Assembly: GCA_036267875.1 (NCBI GenBank)
Contig: DATAVE010000037.1
Span: forward strand, 1-25,623
Direction of reading: 5' to 3'
DNA: 25,623 bases
Origin: DASZTV01 sp036267875
Lineage (GTDB): Bacteria > Actinomycetota > Actinomycetes > JAFAQI01
Shown here: in pieces, positions 7,430 through 16,000 of the stretch
How the letters are laid out: each line of letters starts with the position of its first letter
How positions within the stretch are numbered: position 1 is the first letter of the stretch
The notes under the pieces: generated by a model
The model's database searches: none
Told to the model about the DNA's origin: nothing
What the model saw: only the letters and a program-made list of their open reading frames with translations
Made by a program: the position numbers and the translations under genes

Positions 7430-8029
7430 ATGGCTGGCAAGTCACGGCGCGACGAGTACGCCGAGCAGACCCGCGCTGCCGTCGTTGCCGCCGCCATCGA
7501 GCTCTTCGCCGGCGGGGGGTACGCCGCCACGACGATCGACGCGGTGGCCACTCAGGCGCGAGTGGCCAAGGGCGGCGTCTACCACCACTTCGCCAACAAG
7601 GCCGAGCTGTTCGAGGCTGCGTTCATCGCGATGGAGGAGCGACTGCTCGCCCGGGTGGTCGCCGTCATCGAGTCGACGGCCGACATGGAACAGATGGTTC
7701 TCGCAGGGATCGACACCTTTCTCATCGAGTGCCTCGACCCGCAGTTCCGCCGCATCGCACTCGAGGAGGCCCCCGCGGCTCTGGGCTGGGAGCGCTGGAA
7801 GGAGATCGACGAGACCTTCTTCATGGGCCTGATGAAGGGTGGTCTCGCCGACCTCGCAAGCACCGGCCGATTCGAGATCCACGACGAGGAGCTGACCGCA
7901 CGCGTCCTGTTCGCGGCGCTGACCGAGGCAGGCCTGTCCGCCGCCAACGCGCCGGATCCGACGGCGGCGCTCGACGGCGCCCGTGCGCTCCTCAGCCAAC
8001 TGATCGACGGACTGCGCAAGAAGCCCTGA
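7430..8029 (+). CDS. TetR/AcrR-family transcriptional regulator
   Basis: 199 residues. The N-terminal helix-turn-helix is typical: AAIELFAGGGYAATTIDAVA (21-40), then RVAKGGVYHHFANKAELFEA (44-63) with the conserved YHHF recognition-helix end. The C-terminal two-thirds is the variable ligand-binding domain. I chose ATG 7430 (MAGKSRRDEY) over upstream in-frame codons because it follows a -10 box and matches family N-termini. It probably represses itself, the P450 gene that starts six bases after its stop, the genes that follow, and the divergent hydrolases. The ligand is unknown but is likely to be a substrate of the module. Confidence 0.95.
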   Translation: MAGKSRRDEYAEQTRAAVVAAAIELFAGGGYAATTIDAVATQARVAKGGVYHHFANKAELFEAAFIAMEERLLARVVAVIESTADMEQMVLAGIDTFLIECLDPQFRRIALEEAPAALGWERWKEIDETFFMGLMKGGLADLASTGRFEIHDEELTARVLFAALTEAGLSAANAPDPTAALDGARALLSQLIDGLRKKP

Positions 8030-8035
8030 GCCGAC

Positions 8036-9337
8036 ATGATCGGCGACGTGAGCCGCCCGCCGATCGACCCGATGCCGCAGATCGCGGCCGGCCGGGCGAT
8101 GCCATGGGACGAACTGATCCCTGATCCGGTGGCAGCGATCGCCTCGGCGCGGGATGAGTACGGCGACACGTTCGTCATCGACAGCGGCCCGGACCGGTAT
8201 CTGTTCACCCTCGACCCGGTCGGCGTCCGGTCGTTCTATCGACTGCCGGAGGTCTCGGCAAGCAAGGGCGTTGCGGACTGGCGAATGCTCCGGCGCAAGA
8301 TGCCCGACGCGATCTTCGACGGCCGCCGAGTGCTCCCCCACGATCTGTTCGCCCGAGACGACGTCGCCAACTACCTCACCAACCTGCATCACGCGCTGAA
8401 TGCCGAGCTCGCCGCTCTGGGCAATGACGGCGAGCTCGAGGTGTTCGCATTCTGTCGTCGGCTCGGGCATCGCATCGGGCTGTCCTCATGGGCAGGTCCA
8501 GCTGCCGCGGCACCCGACAACCTCGACAGCCTGATCGCCGCGTTCGATGCCCTCGATGGCTCGGAGGCTTTCGTCCGACCGGACGTGATGGCGGCGCTGC
8601 TGGCGTCTGACAAGGAAGCCGAACGTGCTGCGCTGGAGGCGATCACCGAGATCGTCGGGGCGAGCGTCGCCGACTTCGATGACGAGGATCACCCGCTGTT
8701 CGCGCGGATCATCGAGGCGTGGAGCGAAGAGCCGGCCGATGTCGCGCGCATCGGTGTGGCACGAGACGTCGCACTGATCCACGTCGCGTCGATGTCGAAC
8801 CTGTTCGCGGCGCTCGGCTGGGCGCTGATCGATCTGCTCGAGCACCCGTCGTACGCCGATGCGGTGGTCGCGGGAGACCGCGAACTCGCCGAGAGTTGCG
8901 CGCTGGAGTCGACAAGGTTGGCGCAGCGGTCGCTGATGGCGCGCTACGTCCTCGAACCGGTCGTCCTCGAGACCAGCAACGGCGACCTCGCCGTCGGCGC
9001 CGGCGTCACGATCGCGACGCTGCTCCCGTTGACCAACACGTCATCGGCACCGGATCTCACGCAATGGCGTCCGGAACGCTGGCATAGGTGGCGGCTCGCT
9101 GACACCACGAGCCTCGCGGCGGAGGAGCTCGTCACGTCCTTCGGCCACGGCAAGCACTCATGCCCGGCGCAGCCGTTCTCCCTTGCGGCAATGACCGCCA
9201 CGATGGCGGCGATGTTCGGAGCGTTCGACCTCACACCGCTCTGGCGCGACCGGCCGATCGCGGAGCCGGCGCAGATCGGCGGAGTGGCTCGCGCTGCTGC
9301 GCCTTGCCCAGTCGGCTACAGCCGGCGCAGCCGCTAA
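8036..9337 (+). CDS. Cytochrome P450 with a CYP7/CYP8-like I-helix
   Basis: 433 residues, no membrane anchor. The heme-thiolate loop is FGHGKHSCPAQPFSL (369-383) with Cys376 as ligand; the usual Gly two residues after Cys is replaced (CPAQ). The K-helix ExxR is ESTR (291-294), and RPERW (345-349) is the PERF-like motif. The I-helix, where monooxygenases have (A/G)Gx(D/E)T, reads HVASMSNLFAALGW (249-262), with Asn255 in place of the acid/Thr pair. This resembles the I-helices of CYP7 and prostacyclin synthase CYP8 as I recall them. It may therefore be an isomerase, a dehydratase or an unusual oxygenase. It follows tetR by six bases; GTG 8048 is an alternative start. No ferredoxin gene is nearby. 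Confidence 0.9.
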   Translation: MIGDVSRPPIDPMPQIAAGRAMPWDELIPDPVAAIASARDEYGDTFVIDSGPDRYLFTLDPVGVRSFYRLPEVSASKGVADWRMLRRKMPDAIFDGRRVLPHDLFARDDVANYLTNLHHALNAELAALGNDGELEVFAFCRRLGHRIGLSSWAGPAAAAPDNLDSLIAAFDALDGSEAFVRPDVMAALLASDKEAERAALEAITEIVGASVADFDDEDHPLFARIIEAWSEEPADVARIGVARDVALIHVASMSNLFAALGWALIDLLEHPSYADAVVAGDRELAESCALESTRLAQRSLMARYVLEPVVLETSNGDLAVGAGVTIATLLPLTNTSSAPDLTQWRPERWHRWRLADTTSLAAEELVTSFGHGKHSCPAQPFSLAAMTATMAAMFGAFDLTPLWRDRPIAEPAQIGGVARAAAPCPVGYSRRSR

Positions 9338-9375
9338 CCGCCCGGCGCGAGAAGGGACGGCGGCCGGGGCGACGA

Positions 9376-11748
9376 ATGGTCAGAACCATGAGGTCACGCC
9401 ACTGGATTCGCAAGCACACCGCGGGTCGCACGATCGCAGCTGTCTCGGCGCTGCTCGCGAGCCTGCTCGTCACGATCGCAGCGGCGGCTGCGAGCCCGCA
9501 CGCGAAGGTGGGGCCGATGGTCGTGCGCGGCACCGTGAACGAGGTCTACGTCACGGGGGTGACCCCGGGCGAGACGACCGAGCTGACCAACTCCGCCGGG
9601 CACGTGGTCACGAAGAAGGCGGCCGACTCCCTCGGCGGCGTCGTCTTCTACAAAGTCAAGGCGGCGAGCGGCTACCGCGTGACGGCAGGTGCCGCCACGA
9701 GCAAGCCGGTGACAGTGCACACCGACCGGTCCGCGCCATGGGACCCGAGCGTCTACAACCAGTCGATCCCTGATTCGGGCTACGGCTACATCACGATGCG
9801 CGACGGCACGAAGCTCGCCTACGACGTTCACCCGCCGACCAGTCCGGCAGGCCTCGGCCTGCCCAACGTCACCTTGCCAGCTGGTATCCCCGACTACGCC
9901 CCGCCGTACCCGACGCTGATCGAGTACGCCGGCTACGGCTACGCCAACCCGTCCGGGCCGGAGAACGGCATCGCGGTCATCGCGAACCTGATGGGCTTCG
10001 CCGTCGTCGACGTGAACATGCGCGGCAGCGGCTGCTCGGGCGGCGCCTTCAACTTCTTCGAGCCGCTGCAGTCGCTCGACGGCTACGACATCATTCAGAC
10101 CGTCGCCCGCCAGCCCTGGGTCAAGGGTCACAAGGTCGGCATGATGGGCATCTCCTACGGCGGCATCAGCCAGCTGTTCACGGCTGCAACCCGTCCTCCG
10201 GCCCTGGCCGCGATCGCTCCGCTGTCGGTGCTGGACGCCACCGCGACGACACTCGAGCCCGGCGGCATCCTCAACACCGGCTTCGCGGTTGCCTGGGCCA
10301 ACGAGCGCCAGTTCGACGCCCTGCCGGCCGGGCCGCACTCAGGCCAGCCGTGGGCCTACAAGCAGATCCAGTCGGGTGATCAGACCTGCAAGGCCAACCA
10401 GGTCCTGCACGGTGAGGCAGAGAACCTGCCGGCCACCATCCGGGCCAACACCCACTACCACCCGGGCTTTGCGGATCCGCTGGACCCGATCACGTTCGTG
10501 CACAAGATCGACGTGCCGACGTATATGGCCTGCCAGTTCGAGGACGAGCAGACCGGCGGTCACTGCGCCGACCTCGCCGCGCACTTCACCGGCACGAAGC
10601 ACAGGTGGTTCACCTTCACCAACGGCGTGCACTTCGACTCACTCGATCCGTACACCCTCGATCGCTGGTATGACTTCCTGGAGCTGTACGTCGCACACCA
10701 GACGCCTCTGATCAATGCGGCCGTGATCAACGCCGCGGCGGATGTCGTCTATCAAATGGGCATGGGTACGCCGCTCAGCGATGTCGTGACGTTGCCAGTG
10801 GACCCGATCCAGCTCCAGCCGACCTACTCAGGTGCCCTGTCCGCGTTCGAGAAGATCCCGTCGATCCGGGTGATGTTCGACAACGGCGCGGGCGCATCTC
10901 CGCTCGGCCAGGTCACGCCGGGCAACCCGTACCCGGCCTTCGAGAAGGCGTTCTCGAGCTTCCCGATCCCCGGCACCATCGCGCAGCGTTGGTACCTCGG
11001 GCCAAAGGGCACGCTGACCAGCCACGCTCCCGTATCAGGCGGCATCGACTCATACGTGTCGAACCCCCATGCGCAGGCGCTGACCGACTACGGCAGCAAC
11101 ACCGGCACCGGTGGTGAGTGGGGCAACGCGTCGCAGTGGGACTGGAAGTGGGCGCAGAACCCGAACGGTACGGCGGTCTCCTACGTGACTCCGCCGCTGA
11201 CGCACGACACCACGGTCATCGGTGCCGGCGCGATCCATCTCTGGGTGAAGTCCTCGACGCCCGACGTCGACCTGCAGGCGACGGTCAGCGAGATCGACCC
11301 CGGCAATCACGAGGTCTTCGTGCAGAACGGCTGGATCAGGGCGAGCGAGCGCAAGCTGGCAACCGGCAAGAACACGATCCTGGCCCAGCCGAGCACGCTG
11401 CTGGCTCCGGTACCCAGCTACAAGCAGTCGGACTCGGCACCGATGCCGAAGGGCAAGTTCGTCAAGGTCGTGATCCCGCTCTACTACGAGGGTCACGTCT
11501 ACCGCGCGGGCACCCGAATCCGGATCACGCTCTCGGCACCTAACGGCACCCAGCCGATCTGGTCCTTCTCGAAGCCGAAGCCTGCGAAGGGTACGAGCAA
11601 CGTCTCGATCGAGTTCTCCAAGACGGCTCCGTCGAGCCTCTACCTGCCGGTCGTCCCAGGTGTATCGGTTCCGACCGGCATCCCGGCCTGCGGGTCGTTG
11701 CGCAACGAGCCATGCCGGAGCTACCGCCCGGCCGCGAACCAGAAGTAG
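9376..11748 (+). CDS. Secreted CocE/S15-family alpha/beta hydrolase
   Basis: 790 residues. The N-terminus (MVRTMRSRHWIRKHT, then a hydrophobic run to about residue 39) is a signal peptide ending near AAAAAS-P. A small beta-rich segment (about 48-115) precedes the catalytic domain. The X-Pro dipeptidyl-peptidase/CocE hydrolase core includes VDVNMRGSGCSGG (211-223) and nucleophile Ser260 in GISYGG. The C-terminal part (about 540-760) is the jelly-roll domain of this family. The enzyme probably cleaves an ester or peptide outside the cell. GTG- or ATG-initiated longer forms would run into the P450 gene; 9376 is preferred because the charged n-region begins there, with ATG 9388 as alternative. 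It lies 38 bases after the P450 and two bases before the SDR. Confidence 0.9.
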   Translation: MVRTMRSRHWIRKHTAGRTIAAVSALLASLLVTIAAAAASPHAKVGPMVVRGTVNEVYVTGVTPGETTELTNSAGHVVTKKAADSLGGVVFYKVKAASGYRVTAGAATSKPVTVHTDRSAPWDPSVYNQSIPDSGYGYITMRDGTKLAYDVHPPTSPAGLGLPNVTLPAGIPDYAPPYPTLIEYAGYGYANPSGPENGIAVIANLMGFAVVDVNMRGSGCSGGAFNFFEPLQSLDGYDIIQTVARQPWVKGHKVGMMGISYGGISQLFTAATRPPALAAIAPLSVLDATATTLEPGGILNTGFAVAWANERQFDALPAGPHSGQPWAYKQIQSGDQTCKANQVLHGEAENLPATIRANTHYHPGFADPLDPITFVHKIDVPTYMACQFEDEQTGGHCADLAAHFTGTKHRWFTFTNGVHFDSLDPYTLDRWYDFLELYVAHQTPLINAAVINAAADVVYQMGMGTPLSDVVTLPVDPIQLQPTYSGALSAFEKIPSIRVMFDNGAGASPLGQVTPGNPYPAFEKAFSSFPIPGTIAQRWYLGPKGTLTSHAPVSGGIDSYVSNPHAQALTDYGSNTGTGGEWGNASQWDWKWAQNPNGTAVSYVTPPLTHDTTVIGAGAIHLWVKSSTPDVDLQATVSEIDPGNHEVFVQNGWIRASERKLATGKNTILAQPSTLLAPVPSYKQSDSAPMPKGKFVKVVIPLYYEGHVYRAGTRIRITLSAPNGTQPIWSFSKPKPAKGTSNVSIEFSKTAPSSLYLPVVPGVSVPTGIPACGSLRNEPCRSYRPAANQK

Positions 11749-11750
11749 TC

Positions 11751-12542
11751 ATGAAGTGGTCGGACGCAGTCCTCGTTGTGACCGGAGCGTCGCGCGGGAT
11801 CGGCGCCGAGGTCGCGAGGCAGGCAGCGGCGAAGGGCGCCCGGCTCGGTCTTCTCGCGCGCAACGCTGAAGAGCTGACCACGCTCGCGGCAGAGCTGCCG
11901 ACGGAGTCTCTCGTCGTACCGGTCGACGTCACCAAGCCTGACGACCTCGTTGCCGCGCTACGGCGGGTACGCGACGAGCTCGGGCCGATCGACGTGCTGG
12001 TCAACAACGCTGGAATCGGCGCCTACAGCCCGTTCGTGGACGGCGGTGCGAAGGACCTGGCGAAGCTGTGGCCGGTCAACGTCGCCGCCGTTGCCAACGC
12101 GATGGTGGAAGTGCTGCCGGACATGCAGACGCGCGGCAGCGGCGTGATCGTCAACATGACCTCGATCGCGGGTCGCATCGGGGCGCCAGGCGAGGCGGCG
12201 TACTGCGCCAGCAAGTTCGCCGTCGTCGGGCTCAGCGAGACGATCCGCGCGGAGGTCGCGCCGTACGGGGTGAAGATCTGCCTGATCAACCCCGGCCCGG
12301 TCGCGACGGCGTTCGGTGAGGCGCGTGGTCACCCCTACGACCGCAGCTTCCCGAAGCCCGTGTCCGCGGCGCATGTGGCGAAGCGCACGATCCGATCGAT
12401 CGAGCGCGGTACGCCGGAGATCTTCATCCCGCGATGGCTGCGGCCGGCGCTGATCTTCAAGAACCTCGCACCGCCGCTGTTCGACCTCGGCGTCCGCCCG
12501 GCAGCCAAGCAAGTGCTCGATCAGTGGACGGCGACCCACTAG
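11751..12542 (+). CDS. Short-chain dehydrogenase/reductase (SDR)
   Basis: 263 residues, classical SDR. The NAD(P)-binding motif TGASRGIG is at 11-18, NNAG at 85-88, and the catalytic residues are Ser138 (MTSIAG), Tyr151 and Lys155 (YCASK). INPGPVAT follows at about 178-185. The basic residues Ser14-Arg15 in the first turn and Arg37 after strand 2 suggest NADPH, which is an inference. A C-terminal extension of about 35 residues, partly hydrophobic (RWLRPALIFKNLAPPLF), resembles membrane-associated SDRs acting on lipids. It starts two bases after the S15 hydrolase stop and is probably translationally coupled to it. Its stop codon shares CTAG with the convergent DUF929 gene. Substrate unknown. 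Confidence 0.92.
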   Translation: MKWSDAVLVVTGASRGIGAEVARQAAAKGARLGLLARNAEELTTLAAELPTESLVVPVDVTKPDDLVAALRRVRDELGPIDVLVNNAGIGAYSPFVDGGAKDLAKLWPVNVAAVANAMVEVLPDMQTRGSGVIVNMTSIAGRIGAPGEAAYCASKFAVVGLSETIRAEVAPYGVKICLINPGPVATAFGEARGHPYDRSFPKPVSAAHVAKRTIRSIERGTPEIFIPRWLRPALIFKNLAPPLFDLGVRPAAKQVLDQWTATH

Positions 12543-13312
12543 CTCCGCAGCGAGTGTTGGATCGCAGCGACGGTCTTGCTGCGGCAGACCTTTCCCGGCT
12601 TGTTGCCGGTCACCAGGCAGATCGCTGCGGTCAACTGGTTGGCGGTCCCATCGATGGCTTGCGCAACCGGCCGACCGGCATGGGCGAGGTCGCTCGCGAT
12701 CTGCACCCTCGACAGGCCCTTGAGCAACGTCGGCGAGAACGAGGACGTCGTCAGCTCCGCGCGCCCACCGAAGTCGATGAACGGCAAGCCGTTGTGGGCC
12801 TTGTTCCACGCAGGCATGACCTTCGCCGGCACGTGTTCGACTGGCTTGAAGTTGGCGTCCTCGTCGACGATCGGGTCGAACGCCAGGTAGCGACTCTCGT
12901 AGGCGGCGCGGCGGAACGAGATCGTCTGAATGCTCGGCGGGGCGTCCTCGGAGTTCGACGTCAACGTCTCGAGATCGATGAAGGTGCCAAATCGCGAGAG
13001 TGCCACCGCTAACGCCCAGCTCTCCCCTGCACAGTACGGGCAGAACTCGCCCAGCACGTACGCGACCTCGGGCTTGCCGTCCTCTCGGATCCTTCGCTCG
13101 GTCGAGAGTCTCGGCGCCTGGTTGGGCTGTCCGTTCGGCTTGCCCGCGCCGACAGCGTCAAGCGTCGAGACCGGCACCGCGAGATCACGGACCACGGCGG
13201 CAGGCAGCGGCTGATAGTTGGCATTCGTGACGTCTGCGGCGCCCGCCATGCCGGCTGCGGTTCCGCTGAGACACGCCATCGCGGTCAGGGTGGTCACGAT
13301 CCGTCGCAACAT
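12539..13312 (-). CDS. Secreted DUF929-like thioredoxin-fold protein
   Basis: 257 residues. An N-terminal signal peptide is visible (MLRRIVTT then a hydrophobic run to about residue 25, AGMAGAA). The motif YVLGEFCPYCAGESWALA (85-102) has Cys91 and Cys94 in a CxxC at the start of a helix, as in thioredoxin-fold oxidoreductases, and the arrangement matches DUF929 proteins. It may work as an extracytoplasmic thiol-disulfide enzyme. A second Cys pair near the C-terminus (ICLV...KVCR) may form a structural disulfide. The start at 13312 has GGAGAG four bases upstream; a longer form would overlap the preceding gene. It is the last gene of a five-gene minus-strand run and converges on the SDR. Confidence 0.82.
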   Translation of the reverse strand: MLRRIVTTLTAMACLSGTAAGMAGAADVTNANYQPLPAAVVRDLAVPVSTLDAVGAGKPNGQPNQAPRLSTERRIREDGKPEVAYVLGEFCPYCAGESWALAVALSRFGTFIDLETLTSNSEDAPPSIQTISFRRAAYESRYLAFDPIVDEDANFKPVEHVPAKVMPAWNKAHNGLPFIDFGGRAELTTSSFSPTLLKGLSRVQIASDLAHAGRPVAQAIDGTANQLTAAICLVTGNKPGKVCRSKTVAAIQHSLRS

Positions 13313-13323
13313 CGTCTCTCCGC

Positions 13324-13959
13324 TCATCTCGGGCTTTCGCCGTCGAGGATCCAATGGCGACCGGCCGTCGACATCCAACGGTCGTCCGTTGCCGGCAACA
13401 CGGTGAAGCGGGTGATCGACCGCTGCCCGCCATGCATGTCGCTGTACAGCACGTCGATCATCACCGGCACGCGGTCCTTGGCTGCCTTGGCAAAGGCGTC
13501 GTACAGCGGATCGCCGCGGTCGCGGAATGCGCCCTGCCAGAAGCCGACGTCGCCGGGCGCGACGTAGATGCTGCGGCTCTGCCGCCGGAACATCTTCGGG
13601 TCACGATGAGCCGCCGCTGCGTCGCCGGTTACCCGCTCCGACAGGGGATCCCATGACTGCAGGATCGCCAAACCACTCCCAACATTGCGCACCGGGATCA
13701 CGAGATAGACAGCATCGTCGCCGACCTCGAAGGCAGCCATCGGTCCCTTGAGGTGAACCCACTTGTCGTCGGCGAACCCGACCTTCTGCTCTGGGTCGTC
13801 GATGCGTGCGCCCATCAGCACGGGACGAATCCCGGCGAGCAGGGAACGTTCGGCAAATCGCGCCGCGCGGTTCGCCGACCGGGTCGAGACGAACGTGGCA
13901 ACCGCGAGCACGAGCGTTCCCGCTGCCGTGATCGCCGATGCGATGACCTCGGCGCTCAT
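13324..13959 (-). CDS. Membrane-anchored protein of unknown function
   Basis: 211 residues. I do not recognise the family. Residues 5-26 (VIASAITAAGTLVLAVATFV) form one transmembrane segment, followed by a basic stretch and a soluble beta-rich domain (about 45-205). Similar short proteins with an N-terminal membrane helix followed by RSANRAARFAERS-like sequence occur widely as hypothetical proteins; the basic side after the helix suggests a cytoplasmic soluble domain. It overlaps the S15 hydrolase upstream by ATGA, so translation is coupled, and the DUF929 gene begins 11 bases after it. Confidence 0.75.
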   Translation of the reverse strand: MSAEVIASAITAAGTLVLAVATFVSTRSANRAARFAERSLLAGIRPVLMGARIDDPEQKVGFADDKWVHLKGPMAAFEVGDDAVYLVIPVRNVGSGLAILQSWDPLSERVTGDAAAAHRDPKMFRRQSRSIYVAPGDVGFWQGAFRDRGDPLYDAFAKAAKDRVPVMIDVLYSDMHGGQRSITRFTVLPATDDRWMSTAGRHWILDGESPR

Positions 13960-15992
13960 GGCTTGCGGAACTCGACATTGAGCGAGGACCGCTGCCGAGG
14001 AGAGAACTTGATCGAGTACGAGCCGCCAGCCAACTCGGTCAGCTGGCTGGGCAGCGGCAGGAGGTGCGGTACATCCGACGTCGAGAGCGTGACCCGCAGT
14101 CGATCACCCTTTCCGATGGTGGCGAGCGTCGGGAAGATCTCGATCTCGTACTTCGTGAGCTGACCCGGCACAACCGGCTTCGCCGATGCTTGCGTGTAGG
14201 GGTGGTACGGCAGCACCGTGACACCCTTCTCCGTCCAGCTCCGCGCCGGGTTGACCGCGCGCAGCGAACCGAGCAGTGCACCCTCGGTCAGGGGGTACGA
14301 CAGCCCGCTCGCAGTGACGTCCTCAACCTCCGCGACCCACTGCGTCTCAGCGGTAGTCGACGTCGCGTAGATCGTCGCGCTGATCGGTCCGGCGATCGCC
14401 TTGGCGTTAGCAAACGGTGCGGTCGTGAAGCTGACCTCCCCGGGACCGATTTGCGACAGGTCGTCGCCGTCGGCGCACGGCGCCACCAGGCCGACGAGAT
14501 GCGAGGGAATGGAGACCCCACCGAGCGCCCACTGGTCGACGGGCCGCCCACACGGCACGCCGGTCGGCAGCCACAGCAGGCTTGCGCTGCTCGGGTGGAT
14601 CGCCGGACTGGTGGTCAGTGTGTTGTCGCCATTGAGGTAGAGCCGCGTGGGTGTGCTGTTCGTGAACGGGTACGTCGTGGTCTCGTCGAACCTGCCGGTT
14701 CCGAGGTCGTAGTAGTGCAGCGGCGTCCGGGTGCGCGCCATGCCGGTGTGCTCGTGCTTGAGCCAGGTGTCGAACCACTCGAGCTCGAGGGAGTCGACGT
14801 TGACGCTCGAGCCGTTGAGGTGTTCCCAGGGGCCGTCGATCAGCTGGTAGCGACCGGTGACCGGCTGGTTGGCCAGCATCGGTGCCGTCGCGCTGCGGTG
14901 GTCCCAGACGTTCTGCAGTTCGGCGTAGTTGATCGGCTCCCCGTGCTGGAAGATGTCGAACTCGCCACCGACGAGAAACGCCGGGATGCGGTTAGCGACG
15001 ATCCGCTCGAGGATTCCTTGCGGCGCCCGCTGCTTCCAGTAGGTCTGGTCGTACGCCGAGTCGCCGCCGCCGAGTGTCTCGGCAGTGAAGGCCGCATCGA
15101 AGCTCGCGAGTCCGTTGGCGTGGTCGGTCGTGACGTTCAGCAGATCCTCGAGCGTCTGGGTGTCACTGACGGCGTCCAAGAGCGGGTTCGCTGTGTTCAG
15201 TCCGCCCGTAAGCCCGAGGTAGGTAACGCTGAACTCCGCGTCGAGCAAACCACCCATGAACGAGGTGTCGCGGTAGGAGTCGTTGGCGGTGACCATCGGA
15301 AAGATCGCCTTGAGCGGCGAGTGCTTGCCGACGGCCCCGGCGAGCAGCGCCTGGTCGATGCCGAGGTAGGACGGGCCGTACGTGCCGACGCGACCATCGG
15401 AATGCGGCAGGTGTGCCGCCCAGTGCAGGACGCGAATCGCATCCTGCTGCTGGATCGGGTCGAACAACCCGAACTGGCCGTTCGAGTTGCCAGTGCCGCG
15501 AACATCCTCGACGACGTTGAGGTAGCCACGCTCGACGAGATAGTCGTCGGCGCCGCCAGTGACGCTGCCGCCTCCCGAGTTCTGCGCCGAGCCGGGCTTG
15601 CTCTTCCCGCCGGACCCCTTGCCGTACGGCGTCATCGTCATGACGACCGGGAACTTGCCCTTGGCCGGCCGGCCGTCCTTCGTCGTCGGGTAGATCTCGT
15701 TGACCCGGATGATCGTCCCGCCGGCGCCCTTGATCGCGATGTTGTTGCGGGAGGCCGTGCCGTAGATCGCGTGCTCCGGCTTCCACTTGCTGTCCGTCGC
15801 GGTGCTCGCCGCAATGACGTCCTGGGGCAACGTCGGCGTCAGGTTGACCAGGCTCGTCGGTGCCGTCAGCACGGCAGGCGCACCGACGGGCGCGGAGGCC
15901 GTTGCCTGATCGGCCGACGCAGCTCCCGGCACCGCGACTGCCAAACCGGCGGTCAGTGCAAGACATGGACCGAGAACCCTCAGCGGCTTCAT
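13956..15992 (-). CDS. Secreted CocE/S15-family hydrolase or X-Pro dipeptidyl-peptidase
   Basis: 678 residues with a Sec-type signal peptide (MKPLRVLGPC, hydrophobic to about residue 24, cleavage near ASA-D). The alpha/beta-hydrolase core has VEDVRGTGNSNGQF (161-174), nucleophile Ser208 in GPSYLG, a candidate acid Asp346 (GGEFDIF) and His391 (GPWEHLNG). The C-terminal jelly-roll domain typical of CocE/X-Pro peptidases covers about 500-675. Only about family-level similarity to the plus-strand S15 gene at 9376 is visible, so this is not a recent duplicate. It starts eight bases after the lipase stop and overlaps the next gene by four bases. Ester versus peptide substrate cannot be decided from sequence. 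Confidence 0.9.
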   Translation of the reverse strand: MKPLRVLGPCLALTAGLAVAVPGAASADQATASAPVGAPAVLTAPTSLVNLTPTLPQDVIAASTATDSKWKPEHAIYGTASRNNIAIKGAGGTIIRVNEIYPTTKDGRPAKGKFPVVMTMTPYGKGSGGKSKPGSAQNSGGGSVTGGADDYLVERGYLNVVEDVRGTGNSNGQFGLFDPIQQQDAIRVLHWAAHLPHSDGRVGTYGPSYLGIDQALLAGAVGKHSPLKAIFPMVTANDSYRDTSFMGGLLDAEFSVTYLGLTGGLNTANPLLDAVSDTQTLEDLLNVTTDHANGLASFDAAFTAETLGGGDSAYDQTYWKQRAPQGILERIVANRIPAFLVGGEFDIFQHGEPINYAELQNVWDHRSATAPMLANQPVTGRYQLIDGPWEHLNGSSVNVDSLELEWFDTWLKHEHTGMARTRTPLHYYDLGTGRFDETTTYPFTNSTPTRLYLNGDNTLTTSPAIHPSSASLLWLPTGVPCGRPVDQWALGGVSIPSHLVGLVAPCADGDDLSQIGPGEVSFTTAPFANAKAIAGPISATIYATSTTAETQWVAEVEDVTASGLSYPLTEGALLGSLRAVNPARSWTEKGVTVLPYHPYTQASAKPVVPGQLTKYEIEIFPTLATIGKGDRLRVTLSTSDVPHLLPLPSQLTELAGGSYSIKFSPRQRSSLNVEFRKP

Positions 15993-16000
15993 GCGCTCGA

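Noticed and set aside
6345..7832. A 495-residue plus-strand open frame
   Set aside because: It covers the antisense of two hydrolases and overlaps the TetR gene in another frame; the composition is low-complexity Arg/Ser and no motif is present.
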